Origin: PUMD01 sp964599275
Lineage (GTDB): Bacteria > Bacillota > Sulfobacillia > SLMV01
Assembly: GCA_964599275.1 (NCBI GenBank)
Contig: CAZRFK010000049.1
Span: 1-14,727, forward strand
Direction: 5' to 3'
Length of the DNA stretch: 14,727 nucleotides
Within the stretch, counting starts at the first letter, position 1, and every line of letters begins with the position of its first letter. A model generated the notes under the pieces. It saw only the letters and a program-made list of their open reading frames with translations, did not search any database and was not told where the DNA came from. Positions 1 through 7,207 of this stretch are shown here, one piece after another. The position numbers and the translations under genes were made by a program.

Positions 1-1532
1 AAGAATGCCATCAGTACAGCGATGAATTAGAATCAGCTGAAGAGTCAGTTCGCACTTATAAGCAGGAATTGAACCAGATTCAGCAAAAATACCAGCATCA
101 GAAAAGTACAGATGACCGCGCTCGAAAACAGCTCAGCAATGCACGAAAAAACCGGGAGGAGCTTTCAGATACCATAGATGAGCTGCAGCGCAAGAAGGCT
201 CAGCTGGAACGCGAACAAAAGCGATTAGAGCGAGCCAGGGATGAATTAACCTCTCATCGCACCAGGTGGCAGAAAAAACTACAGAAACGCAAAGAGAATC
301 TTCAAAAAGAGACTGAAAACCTGGAAGAATTGCGGGAAAAAAGGGCGGCCTTGCAGGAAAAACTGAAAGCTCGCAAGACTCAACTGCAGGAGCGAGAAAA
401 ACAGCGTGAGAATATAAGGCAGCAGATCAGTAAGTGGTCAACCGAAATTGAAGATATCCGGCGTCAGGAGGATAGGATCCTTGATGAAAGACGCAGTTTG
501 AGAAAACGCCTGCATGCCGTAAAGGAAGCGTTGGATCGGGCTGACCAGGGCAGAGAGGAAGTTATTCAGGAAAGAAAAGAAGCCGCTTCAGTTCTGGACA
601 GTATTCAGAACGACAAAGACCAGGTTGCTGCTGATCTATCGCGACTGAACCGCAAGGAAAATGATCTCAAGCTGAAGCAGACCAAGGCCGAAATGAAGGT
701 AGAAAAAGCAACCCAAAATGCTCGTGAACAGCTCGGTGCTGACCCCGAAAAGCTTCTCCAACGTGCCGATGAATCCACCCTGCCTGATCATACCGGACTC
801 AAGGAAGAGGTCGGCAGATATGAACAACGTATGCAGGAACTTGAACCGGTCAATGCTCTGGCTATTGATGAATACAGAGAGCAAAAAAGGGAAGTACAAC
901 TGTTGAAACAACAAAGAGACGACCTGCAATCTTCTGTTTCGGGAATCAAATCCCTGATGACCGAATTTCGCAGGCAGTTGAACACCAAATTCAAGAGTGT
1001 TTTTTCAGAAGTTTCCGAAATATTTGGCCGCACCTTTGCAGGTTTATTCGAGGGTGGCAGTGCCAAATTGAAAATGATCGAGGAGGCAAATGGCGAAAAC
1101 GGAGTGGAAATACATGCTCAGCCACCCGGCAAAAAACTCAATCGTCTGAGTCTTTTGTCTGGAGGGGAGAGGGCCCTGACTGGCATAGCCTTTTTATTTG
1201 CATTACTGAAAATGCAGTCTACTACTGTATGTGTACTCGATGAGATTGATGCCACTTTGGATGATGCAAACACGGCCAGGTTCGCAGATTATCTGGTCAG
1301 AAACAAAAGGGATACCCAGTACATAATTATCACCCATCAGAAACGCACGATGGAAGCAGCAGAAGCGCTGCATGGGGTCACCATGCCCGATGATGGATCA
1401 TCACAATTGGTCTCTGTTCGACTAAGAGATGTCCCCCAGAACGAAGACCCCGCTGAGCAGCGCATTTCGGAAAGAGGTGTAAATGCTGATGAACAACCGC
1501 AGCAGCGAGCAGCCCAAGGAGGATCAACCTAA
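1..1532 (+). CDS. smc: Chromosome partition protein SMC, C-terminal part (5' end outside window)
   Basis: Partial gene: the frame is open from base 3 with no start, so the N-terminal head, first coiled-coil arm and hinge lie upstream. About 509 residues are visible of the roughly 1,180 usual for SMC. The first ~230 form a Glu/Lys/Arg/Gln-rich heptad-like coiled coil, the returning arm. Next comes the SMC-typical stretch EPVNALAIDEYREQK (about 846-890), then the C-terminal ATPase head. The head has signature LLSGGE (1152-1169), Walker B VCVLDEID with the D-loop TLDDAN just after (about 1227-1271), and ITHQK. SMC dimers bind ScpA/ScpB and compact and segregate chromosomes in an ATP-dependent manner. 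The head reads TLDDAN where ALDEAN is commoner, a conservative change. A ~35-residue polar tail after the head runs into ftsY, overlapping it by about 44 nt, which implies coupled expression. Identification is secure. Confidence 0.95.
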   Translation, partial: ECHQYSDELESAEESVRTYKQELNQIQQKYQHQKSTDDRARKQLSNARKNREELSDTIDELQRKKAQLEREQKRLERARDELTSHRTRWQKKLQKRKENLQKETENLEELREKRAALQEKLKARKTQLQEREKQRENIRQQISKWSTEIEDIRRQEDRILDERRSLRKRLHAVKEALDRADQGREEVIQERKEAASVLDSIQNDKDQVAADLSRLNRKENDLKLKQTKAEMKVEKATQNAREQLGADPEKLLQRADESTLPDHTGLKEEVGRYEQRMQELEPVNALAIDEYREQKREVQLLKQQRDDLQSSVSGIKSLMTEFRRQLNTKFKSVFSEVSEIFGRTFAGLFEGGSAKLKMIEEANGENGVEIHAQPPGKKLNRLSLLSGGERALTGIAFLFALLKMQSTTVCVLDEIDATLDDANTARFADYLVRNKRDTQYIIITHQKRTMEAAEALHGVTMPDDGSSQLVSVRLRDVPQNEDPAEQRISERGVNADEQPQQRAAQGGST

Positions 1533-2463
1533 GGGGCTATGGGGTCGCATGAAGGCAGGTCTGAAAAAAACCCGTGACCAGCTAAGTGAGAGATTTGAAT
1601 CTTTTATTGATTTTTCAGTTATTGACGAAAAAATGTTTAACGAACTACAGGCAGTGCTCGTGCAGGCTGACTTGGGAGTTGAAACTAGTAATAGGATTCT
1701 GGATCAGCTGCGTAACAAGGTCAAAGAAGAAAACCTTCGCGGCAGCGATGAAGTATTATCTGCATTATCGAAGATCATTGAGGACCTGCTGCAGACGGAA
1801 CCGGGACAAAGACAGATACAATTGGAGGATGATTTTTCTGTTGTTCTTCTGGTTGGCGTCAACGGCGTTGGAAAAACTACCAGCGCTGCCAAATTGGCCT
1901 GGCGTTTCAAACAGCAGGGACGGGTTCCGATCCTGGGTGCCTCTGATACATTCAGGGCAGCCGGTACAGATCAGCTGCAGCGCTGGGGCGAGAGGGTCAA
2001 CGTTGATGTGATACGCCATGGACACGGTGCAGATCCTGCTGCAGTAGCTTTTGATACAATCAAGGCAGCGCAGGCCAGAAACTGCGATGTTGCCATAATA
2101 GATACCGCAGGACGCCTGCATACTCAGAAAAACTTGATGAACGAGTTGAGCAAGATTCAAAGGGTGGTTGCAGGAGAGGTTGATGGAGCACCGCATGAAA
2201 CACTATTGGTTCTTGATGCTACAACTGGACAGAATGCCCTGCGTCAGACTGAAACGTTTGGTGAGTCTCTGCCCCTGACGGGAATTATTCTCACCAAATT
2301 GGATGGCACGGCCAAAGGAGGCATAACTGTAGCCATTGAGGATCAGACGGACCTCAGGGTAAAATTCATTGGATTAGGTGAGCAATTAGAGGATCTTCAA
2401 CCGTTCAGTCCGCAGGAATTTGCTTCTGCCTTAATTGGTGATGCAAAGGACGACGCAAAATAG
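1489..2463 (+). CDS. ftsY: Signal recognition particle receptor FtsY
   Basis: SRP receptor GTPase. It docks the SRP-ribosome complex at the membrane by forming a GTP-dependent heterodimer with Ffh. The N domain (four-helix bundle) spans roughly residues 20-110 and is followed by the G domain. Numbered from the upstream ATG at 1483, the motifs are G1 GVNGVGKT (125-132), DTFRAAGTDQL (155-165), DTAGR (207-211), TKLD (271-274) and GLGE (297-300), all intact. The protein is short (324-326 aa) and lacks the long acidic A domain of E. coli FtsY, as in other Firmicutes. Two in-frame ATGs, 1483 and 1489, lie inside the smc frame. I prefer 1489 because AGAGGTG (1473-1479) is 9 nt upstream of it and only 3 nt from 1483. 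A strong AAGGAGG at 1516-1522 has no in-frame start at a suitable distance. Family assignment is certain; the start is uncertain by two codons. Confidence 0.95.
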   Translation: MNNRSSEQPKEDQPKGLWGRMKAGLKKTRDQLSERFESFIDFSVIDEKMFNELQAVLVQADLGVETSNRILDQLRNKVKEENLRGSDEVLSALSKIIEDLLQTEPGQRQIQLEDDFSVVLLVGVNGVGKTTSAAKLAWRFKQQGRVPILGASDTFRAAGTDQLQRWGERVNVDVIRHGHGADPAAVAFDTIKAAQARNCDVAIIDTAGRLHTQKNLMNELSKIQRVVAGEVDGAPHETLLVLDATTGQNALRQTETFGESLPLTGIILTKLDGTAKGGITVAIEDQTDLRVKFIGLGEQLEDLQPFSPQEFASALIGDAKDDAK

Positions 2464-2521
2464 GCCTTATTTAGTACCCTGCTTAGACCTATCCGGTTTC
2501 AATCCAATTTACATGGCTTTG

Positions 2522-2550
2522 TTGACTGCAGGGCCTGTTTACTCTAAAAT
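2522..2550 (+). promoter_or_regulatory. Predicted sigma-A promoter for ylxM-ffh and downstream genes
   Basis: TTGACT (2522-2527), a spacer of exactly 17 nt, and TAAAAT (2545-2550) match the housekeeping consensus TTGACA-17-TATAAT at 5/6 and 5/6 positions. It sits in the only real gap between ftsY and ylxM. The predicted start near 2557 gives a leader of about 47 nt to the preferred ylxM start. This would let the SRP/ribosome block be expressed independently of smc-ftsY. It is a sequence match only. Confidence 0.7.
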
Positions 2551-2603
2551 TGTTTTGGTGTGTATGTAAAGGTTATGGCCTTAACATGTGTGGGGGTGGC
2601 GTT

Positions 2604-3065
2604 TTGTCTTCTCCGTTGGAACGAACAGTGCGAGCAAATAGACTTTACGATGCTTATGGTATGCTTCTGACCGAGCGTCAGCAACAGGTGATAGTCCTTT
2701 ACTACATTCAGGACCTGTCGCTGGCTGAAATAGCACATCGTCTTGAAGTCACCCGCCAGGCTGTTCATGATGCGTTGGTACGTGGGGTAGGGGCCATGGA
2801 GGACTTTGAAAATGAGCTGGAGTTGGTTGACCGGATGAAGGATGTTGATGGGCAGGTCAAGCGAGGGTTATCTCTGATTGATGAATTAAGTCATTGTCTG
2901 AAAGAGTTGTCCCAATGTACGGGGGATACTCCTACGTCCCCAGAGACTTCACTACTGAGACGGTCCCGATACAGGCTTGATGAGTTGTCGGATATTATAC
3001 ATCAGATAAAGCGCATCAGCAGCATTGCCGCAGTGCAAGAAAAAGGGGGCAAAAATAGTGTTTGA
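2604..3065 (+). CDS. ylxM: YlxM family HTH protein (SRP-associated)
   Basis: UPF0122/YlxM family: a small helix-turn-helix protein resembling sigma factor region 4, found next to ffh in Firmicutes. In streptococci it modulates the GTPase activity of the SRP/FtsY system. The diagnostic block is LLTERQQQVIVLYYIQDLSL followed by AEIAHRLEVTRQAVHDALVR (about residues 17-56). I chose the TTG at 2604 because the protein then begins MSSPLERTVRANRLYDAY, matching where family members start, and because a G-rich GGGGGTGG (2591-2598) lies just upstream. An in-frame ATG at 2586 would add six residues. At ~153 aa it is longer than the ~110 aa usual for the family. The extra part is a polar C-terminal helix-rich segment from about residue 80, after EDFENELELVDRM. 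It overlaps ffh by 8 nt, so the two are probably translationally coupled. Confidence 0.88.
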   Translation: MSSPLERTVRANRLYDAYGMLLTERQQQVIVLYYIQDLSLAEIAHRLEVTRQAVHDALVRGVGAMEDFENELELVDRMKDVDGQVKRGLSLIDELSHCLKELSQCTGDTPTSPETSLLRRSRYRLDELSDIIHQIKRISSIAAVQEKGGKNSV

Positions 3066-4401
3066 AAGCCTGGGAGAAAAACTGCAGAATGCATTGAAAA
3101 CACTAACTGGGCGAGGGAAGCTGACGGAAGAAGATGTTGATAAAGCACTCAGAGAAGTGAGGCTGGCCCTACTTGAGGCCGATGTAAACTTCATGGTGGC
3201 CAAAAAATTTGTCGACAATGTCCGTGAGCGTGCTGTTGGTACCGAGGTCATGGAGAGTTTGACTCCGGGTCAGCAGGTGGTGAAGATCGTTCATGAAGAG
3301 CTGACTGACCTGATGGGTGGCAGTGAGCACGGTATTTCGTTTTCTTCTGAACCCCCGACTATAATTATGATGGCTGGACTGCAGGGTTCCGGAAAAACGA
3401 CTACCTGTGCCAAACTGGGCAAGTATTTCAAGAAACAGGGGCGTAATCCACTTCTGGCAGCGGCAGATATCTACCGTCCCGCAGCAGGAGACCAGTTGGT
3501 TCAGCTGGGTGAACAGATTGATGTTCCTGTGCTTGATATGTCCTCATCGGCCCAGCCTGAAGACATTGCCAAGGCGGCAGTTGAAAAAGCCCGTCGCTCC
3601 GGCTGTGACACAATTCTGCTCGATACTGCTGGCAGGCTGCATATTGACGAGGAGATGATGGAAGAGCTTCAGACCATCGAGTCCACCGTTGATGTGAATG
3701 AAGCCCTGCTGGTGGTTGACGCTATGACCGGGCAGGATGCAGTCAATGTCGCAGAAGAGTTCTCTGAACGCATTGAGATAACTGGTATAGTAATGACCAA
3801 AATGGACGGTGATACACGCGGAGGGGCTGCCCTTTCCGTGCTTGATGTCACTGGTTGTCCGGTGAAATTTGTAGGTACAGGAGAACGGCCCGATGATCTG
3901 GAATTGTTCCACCCTGACCGTCTCGCCTCCCGTATTCTGGGTATGGGCGATGTGATGACCCTCATCGAAAAAGCTGAGGAGCAGGTTGATGAAGAACAGG
4001 CCCGACAGATGCACCAGCGGTTGAAGGAGGACAAGTTTACCCTGGATGATTTCCTGCAGCAGATGCAGCAAGTGCGAGATATGGGCCCCCTTGATCAGCT
4101 TATGTCTATGATTCCAGGTATGGCGTCCAAGGCTCCTGATGCTGATGAGCTGGATGAAAAAGAACTGGTGAAGGCTGAGGCTCTCATACAGTCGATGACC
4201 CCCGAAGAACGGGAAAACCCAGATATTATCAAACGCAGCCGCAGGCGCCGCATAGCGGCCGGCAGCGGCACCCGGGTTCAGGATGTTAACCGCCTTTTAA
4301 AACAGTTCAACCAGACCAGGAACATGATCCGCCAGCTTACTCAGGGTTCGCAAGGGAAAGCAGCTGCTAAGCTGAGAAATATGAATTTCCCCACACGCTA
4401 A
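3058..4401 (+). CDS. ffh: Signal recognition particle protein Ffh (SRP54)
   Basis: The protein subunit of bacterial SRP. It binds signal sequences emerging from the ribosome, binds 4.5S/6S RNA, and delivers the complex to FtsY. From the GTG at 3058 it is 447 aa, the usual size. The NG domain carries GLQGSGKT (107-114), DIYRPAAGDQL (138-148), DTAGR (189-193), TKMD (247-250) and GTGE (273-276). The M domain has the Met-rich finger region (MQQVRDMGPLDQLMSMIPGM, about 337-356) and the RNA-binding helix SRRRRIAAGSGT (394-405). The GTG start is supported by AAAGGGGGC (3042-3050) and by the N-terminus VFESLGEKLQ, which matches the family. The gene begins inside the ylxM stop region (8-nt overlap). 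No SRP RNA gene is visible in the window. Confidence 0.97.
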   Translation: MFESLGEKLQNALKTLTGRGKLTEEDVDKALREVRLALLEADVNFMVAKKFVDNVRERAVGTEVMESLTPGQQVVKIVHEELTDLMGGSEHGISFSSEPPTIIMMAGLQGSGKTTTCAKLGKYFKKQGRNPLLAAADIYRPAAGDQLVQLGEQIDVPVLDMSSSAQPEDIAKAAVEKARRSGCDTILLDTAGRLHIDEEMMEELQTIESTVDVNEALLVVDAMTGQDAVNVAEEFSERIEITGIVMTKMDGDTRGGAALSVLDVTGCPVKFVGTGERPDDLELFHPDRLASRILGMGDVMTLIEKAEEQVDEEQARQMHQRLKEDKFTLDDFLQQMQQVRDMGPLDQLMSMIPGMASKAPDADELDEKELVKAEALIQSMTPEERENPDIIKRSRRRRIAAGSGTRVQDVNRLLKQFNQTRNMIRQLTQGSQGKAAAKLRNMNFPTR

Positions 4402-4435
4402 CAAAAAAATAAAAGTGATCCAGGAGGGATGTATA

Positions 4436-4774
4436 GTGGCAGTTAGAATCAGATTGCGAAGATTAGGTGGCAAAAGAGATTCGTTTTACCGAATAGTAGT
4501 AGCAGATTCCCGTCAACCGCGGGATGGAAGAGCTATTGAGGAACTGGGTTTTTATGACCCAGTAGAACAGCCCACAAAGGCAAAAGTAAATGTAGAAAGA
4601 GCCGATTATTGGTTGCAGCAAGGGGCAAAACCTTCAGAAACCGTACGCGATCTATTCCGGCGAGCTGGCATTTTGGATGGCGGTACCGATGGATCTTCCG
4701 AAAAAGAACTAGATATCGAGCTGGTGCAGGCTGATCAACCGGAGGAAGCAGCGCAACCATCCGAAGGGGAGTGA
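4436..4774 (+). CDS. rpsP: Small ribosomal subunit protein bS16
   Basis: Primary-binding protein of the 30S subunit, needed for assembly of the 16S 5' domain. The N-terminus from the GTG at 4436 reads MAVRIRLRRLGGKRDSFYRI and continues with VVADSRQPRDGRAIEELGFY, diagnostic of bS16. AGGAGGGA (4422-4429) lies 6-7 nt upstream of the GTG. The ATG at 4429 is out of frame, so GTG is the right start. The protein is 112 aa, against about 80-90 for typical members. The excess is an acidic, probably disordered C-terminal tail (ELDIELVQADQPEEAAQPSE...). The gene follows ffh by 34 nt and precedes khpA by 10 nt, as in other Firmicutes. Confidence 0.96.
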   Translation: MAVRIRLRRLGGKRDSFYRIVVADSRQPRDGRAIEELGFYDPVEQPTKAKVNVERADYWLQQGAKPSETVRDLFRRAGILDGGTDGSSEKELDIELVQADQPEEAAQPSEGE

Positions 4775-4784
4775 CTTGGCTTAA

Positions 4785-5021
4785 ATGGCTGTTCGTGAGT
4801 TGGTTCAAGAAATAGCTGAGGCACTAGTTGATGACCCAGAAGCAGTCGAAGTTAAAGAAGTTGCAGGGGAACGATCTTCAATCATAGAGATTGCTGTGGC
4901 TCAAGGAGATATTGGCAAAGTGATCGGCAAAAGAGGGCGAATTGTCCGCGCTATTCGGACAGTAGCCAAAGCATCTGCAGCAAAAGAAGGCAAGAGGGTT
5001 GAAGTAGAAATACTGGAATGA
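4785..5021 (+). CDS. khpA: KH-domain RNA-binding protein KhpA (YlqC)
   Basis: A 78-residue single KH domain protein of the YlqC/KhpA family. In Firmicutes it partners with KhpB/EloR/Jag in RNA binding linked to cell elongation and division. The hallmark GxxG loop is GKRG at residues 48-51, in IGKVIGKRGRIVRAIRTVAK. An in-frame TAA directly precedes the ATG, so this start is the first possible. The nearest G-rich site (GGGGAG, 4766-4771) is 13 nt away, longer than ideal, so initiation may depend on coupling to rpsP, which stops 10 nt upstream. Confidence 0.93.
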   Translation: MAVRELVQEIAEALVDDPEAVEVKEVAGERSSIIEIAVAQGDIGKVIGKRGRIVRAIRTVAKASAAKEGKRVEVEILE

Positions 5022-5053
5022 TGTCACAGATGTAGTAAGTGGGGGGTAACATA

Positions 5054-5476
5054 ATGGAGTCCCTGGTTATCAATAGACCGGTAAGGGTACTTGTCAAGGT
5101 AACGGAAGGATTTAAAGAACAGCTCCGCCGACAGGCTAAACAGGAGCTCAAGAGAATTGATTCGGAGCTGGAGCAGCTTCAGTTTCAACGGAAGCGATGG
5201 ATGTCCGAAATGGCTAAAAGTGATCCAAAAAACATGGAGAACCTTCGCGAGTCTTTGGAAAGAGAGCAAAACAGCAGAGAGCGACGCAAGGTGGAACTGC
5301 AGTCGCAAATCAAACAGGCAGAAGATCTACAGGTGGGGGAAATGGTTCAGCAGGGTACCGTGGAATCCAGAGTTGAAGTATCACCAGGTGACTCATGGCA
5401 GGAGATAATGAACACCGTAATCGTGGTAGAAGATGGGGAAATTATAGATATTAAGAACGCTGCGAACGATGACTGA
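5054..5476 (+). CDS. ylqD: YlqD family protein, function unknown
   Basis: A 140-residue protein of the YlqD family, found in Firmicutes between khpA/ylqC and rimM; no biochemical role is established. Visible parts are a short beta-like N-terminus (MESLVINRPVRVLVKVT), a long charged coiled coil (about residues 18-90, rich in Glu/Gln/Lys/Arg), and a C-terminal beta-rich segment (VQQGTVESRVEVSPGD through WQEIMNTVIVVEDGEIIDIK). The ATG at 5054 has GGGGGG (5041-5046) 7 nt upstream and is preferred over the in-frame start at 5039, which includes that site. It overlaps rimM by 8 nt. The family call rests on position and overall organisation as well as sequence. Confidence 0.85.
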   Translation: MESLVINRPVRVLVKVTEGFKEQLRRQAKQELKRIDSELEQLQFQRKRWMSEMAKSDPKNMENLRESLEREQNSRERRKVELQSQIKQAEDLQVGEMVQQGTVESRVEVSPGDSWQEIMNTVIVVEDGEIIDIKNAANDD

Positions 5477-5990
5477 AGATCGCATGCCGGTGGCCCATAT
5501 AATTCGTCCGCATGGAATCAAGGGGGAGCTTGTAGTACGTTCACTTCTCCCGTTTCCACAGCAGAGCTTCGAGGTGGAACCGGTCTTTCTTTGTCAGGGA
5601 GAACACGTGGTTCCAACCCGGATTATCAGCTACCGCCCTCATGGCGACAGATTTCTGATGCGGCTCAGAGAAGTTGAGGACCGCACAGAGGCGGACAGAT
5701 TCAGGGGGCACACGATTGAGGTTCGCAGGACTGACCTACCGCCGCTACCTCCGAATACCTACTACATTGATGACCTGCTAAACTGTAAGGTTTTCACAAA
5801 AACCGGTGAAGAAGCAGGAGAAATTGTTGATGTTATGAGAACAGGTGGGGTTGATGTTTTGGTAATTGAATCGGAATCTACCACATGGATGCTTCCTGCT
5901 GCAAAGGAAATGCTCCTGCAGGTTGATCTGTCGAACGGGTTTATCAGGGTTTCAATTCCTGAAGGTTTGAGGGATCTGAATGTTGATTGA
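5469..5990 (+). CDS. rimM: Ribosome maturation factor RimM
   Basis: 30S assembly factor that acts on the 16S 3' (head) domain together with uS19. The N-terminal RimM barrel is marked by VAHIIRPHGIKGELVV (about residues 8-23). The C-terminal PRC-like barrel is marked by YYIDDLLNCKVFTKTGEEAG followed by EIVDVMRTGGVDVLVIES, and later WMLPAAKEMLLQVDLSNGFI. The 173-aa length is normal. The start is inside the end of ylqD with a weak Shine-Dalgarno, so translational coupling is likely; an alternative ATG at 5484 would remove five residues. It overlaps trmD by 11 nt. Confidence 0.95.
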   Translation: MTEDRMPVAHIIRPHGIKGELVVRSLLPFPQQSFEVEPVFLCQGEHVVPTRIISYRPHGDRFLMRLREVEDRTEADRFRGHTIEVRRTDLPPLPPNTYYIDDLLNCKVFTKTGEEAGEIVDVMRTGGVDVLVIESESTTWMLPAAKEMLLQVDLSNGFIRVSIPEGLRDLNVD

Positions 5991-6672
5991 TATTATTTCA
6001 ATTTTCCCAGAAGCTGTCGAACGTCCTGTTAATGTCGGGATTCTGGGTAGGGCACTGCAGGAGGGGTTAGTCGAGATCAGGATTCATGACCTGCGGGAAT
6101 TTGCCGAGGGACGTCACCGCGTTACAGATGAGCCTCCATACGGAGGAGGGCCCGGCATGTTGATGAAACCTGAACCTTTTTTCCGTGCAGTGGAACAATG
6201 CCGGGAAGATGGACGTCCAGCCAGAATAGTGTTGATGACTCCACAGGGTCGTAGTTTATCACATGATATATGTGAAGAAATGGCCCGCGAGGAACACTTG
6301 ATAGTTTTATGTCCCCGTTATGAGGGACTGGATGAGCGGGTAAGACAGTGGCTGGTCACCCATGAAATTTCCATTGGAGATTATGTGCTCTCCGGAGGAG
6401 AGTTTGCAGCCCTGGTTTTTGTAGATGCAGTTGGCCGGCTCGTTCCCGGTGTTGTTGGTGATCCTGAGTCAATTTCCGATGATTCGTTTGCAAAATCACG
6501 GCTGGAAGGCCCGCAGTATACTAGACCCAGGGATTGCAAAGGATTGCATGTTCCTGAAACGTTGCTCTCAGGAGATCATCAGGCTGTACAGCAATGGCAG
6601 GCTGAAAAATCGTATGAGAGGACACGCAAGCGCAGACCTGAATTGCTTTCTGAAGTAGACGAAGAAATCTGA
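5980..6672 (+). CDS. trmD: tRNA (guanine-37-N1)-methyltransferase TrmD
   Basis: SAM-dependent SPOUT methyltransferase that makes m1G37 next to the anticodon in tRNAs reading CNN/GGG-type codons, preventing +1 frameshifts. Length is 230 aa. Motifs are N-terminal MLIDIISIFPE, YGGGPGM (54-60), and the trefoil-knot SAM-binding parts LCPRYEGLDERV (110-121) and ISIGDYVLSGGEFAAL (130-145). These are followed by SISDDSF (164-170), which contains the catalytic-region Asp, PQYTRP (178-183), and the tRNA-binding C-terminal helices (SYERTRKRRPELL). Start ATG 5980 has GAGGG (5969-5973) 6 nt upstream and overlaps rimM by 11 nt. All key motifs appear intact. Confidence 0.97.
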   Translation: MLIDIISIFPEAVERPVNVGILGRALQEGLVEIRIHDLREFAEGRHRVTDEPPYGGGPGMLMKPEPFFRAVEQCREDGRPARIVLMTPQGRSLSHDICEEMAREEHLIVLCPRYEGLDERVRQWLVTHEISIGDYVLSGGEFAALVFVDAVGRLVPGVVGDPESISDDSFAKSRLEGPQYTRPRDCKGLHVPETLLSGDHQAVQQWQAEKSYERTRKRRPELLSEVDEEI

Positions 6673-6734
6673 TATGTTAATATAATTAGGTGGAGTAATT
6701 TTGTTATGACACTGACGAGGTCGGAGGGATTAAC

Positions 6735-7079
6735 ATGGTTGATTATGTAAAGATGATTGAACAGGAGCAGTTGAGAGATGATATTCCCGAGTTTGGCGCT
6801 GGAGATCAGGTCTTAGTCACCGCACGTATTGTTGAAGGTGGCCGTCAACGACAGCAGCAGTTCGAAGGAACTGTCCTGAAGCGCCAGGGATCTGGGATTA
6901 ATGAGCATTTCACAGTCCGAAAAGTGAGCTATGGCGTTGGCGTCGAACGGACATTTCCCGTTCACTCTCCCAGAATTGAAAATATTGAAGTGGTAAGACG
7001 AGGCAAGGTTCGCAGGGCCAAGCTGTACTATTTGAGAAAGCGGCAGGGTAAAGCAGCCAGGATCAAGGAGCGAAGGTAG
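6735..7079 (+). CDS. rplS: Large ribosomal subunit protein bL19
   Basis: bL19 of the 50S subunit, at the subunit interface. The 114-aa sequence is close to consensus: EQLRDDIPEFGAGDQVLV, FEGTVLKRQGSGINEHFTVR, KVSYGVGVERTFPVHSPR, VRRGKVRRAKLYYLR. ATG 6735 is preceded by a strong GGAGGGA (6723-6729). The 62-nt gap after trmD is the largest within the rimM-trmD-rplS part and could hold an expression-control leader, but I see no clear hairpin in it. A TATAAT at 6681-6686 lacks a -35 element. Confidence 0.97.
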   Translation: MVDYVKMIEQEQLRDDIPEFGAGDQVLVTARIVEGGRQRQQQFEGTVLKRQGSGINEHFTVRKVSYGVGVERTFPVHSPRIENIEVVRRGKVRRAKLYYLRKRQGKAARIKERR

Positions 7080-7124
7080 GGTCGAGCAGCTGTTAATACA
7101 AGACTGTACAAGAAGAAGATGTTA

Positions 7125-7155
7125 GAGGACTGGACACAGTGCGTTTCCGGTCCTC
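7125..7155 (+). promoter_or_regulatory. Hairpin in the rplS-lepB gap, possible attenuator/terminator or processing site
   Basis: GAGGACTGGA (7125-7134) pairs with TCCGGTCCTC (7146-7155): 10 bp including one G-T/U wobble, with an 11-nt loop. A T-rich run (7171-7181) follows only after ~15 nt, so this is not a canonical intrinsic terminator. It sits at the transition from the ribosomal-protein block to lepB-rnhB, where partial termination or mRNA processing would lower expression of the distal genes. The pairing is seen directly; the role is inferred. Confidence 0.45.
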
Positions 7156-7207
7156 ATAAGTATATGGAACTTTTTGTTTTTCATATTCAACGGCAAAGAG
7201 GGATTTC

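Noticed and set aside
636..1066. Antisense open frames (97 and 92 codons) within smc
   Set aside because: They lie opposite a clearly coding, conserved SMC frame, and have Cys/Leu-rich compositions typical of shadow frames and no family features.
2464..2521. Possible terminator after ftsY
   Set aside because: No stem followed by a T run could be found in the gap; transcription from smc-ftsY may simply continue into ylxM.
6681..6686. Perfect TATAAT in the trmD-rplS gap
   Set aside because: The hexamer 17 nt upstream is GACGAA, and there is no TGn extension, so a separate rplS promoter is not supported.
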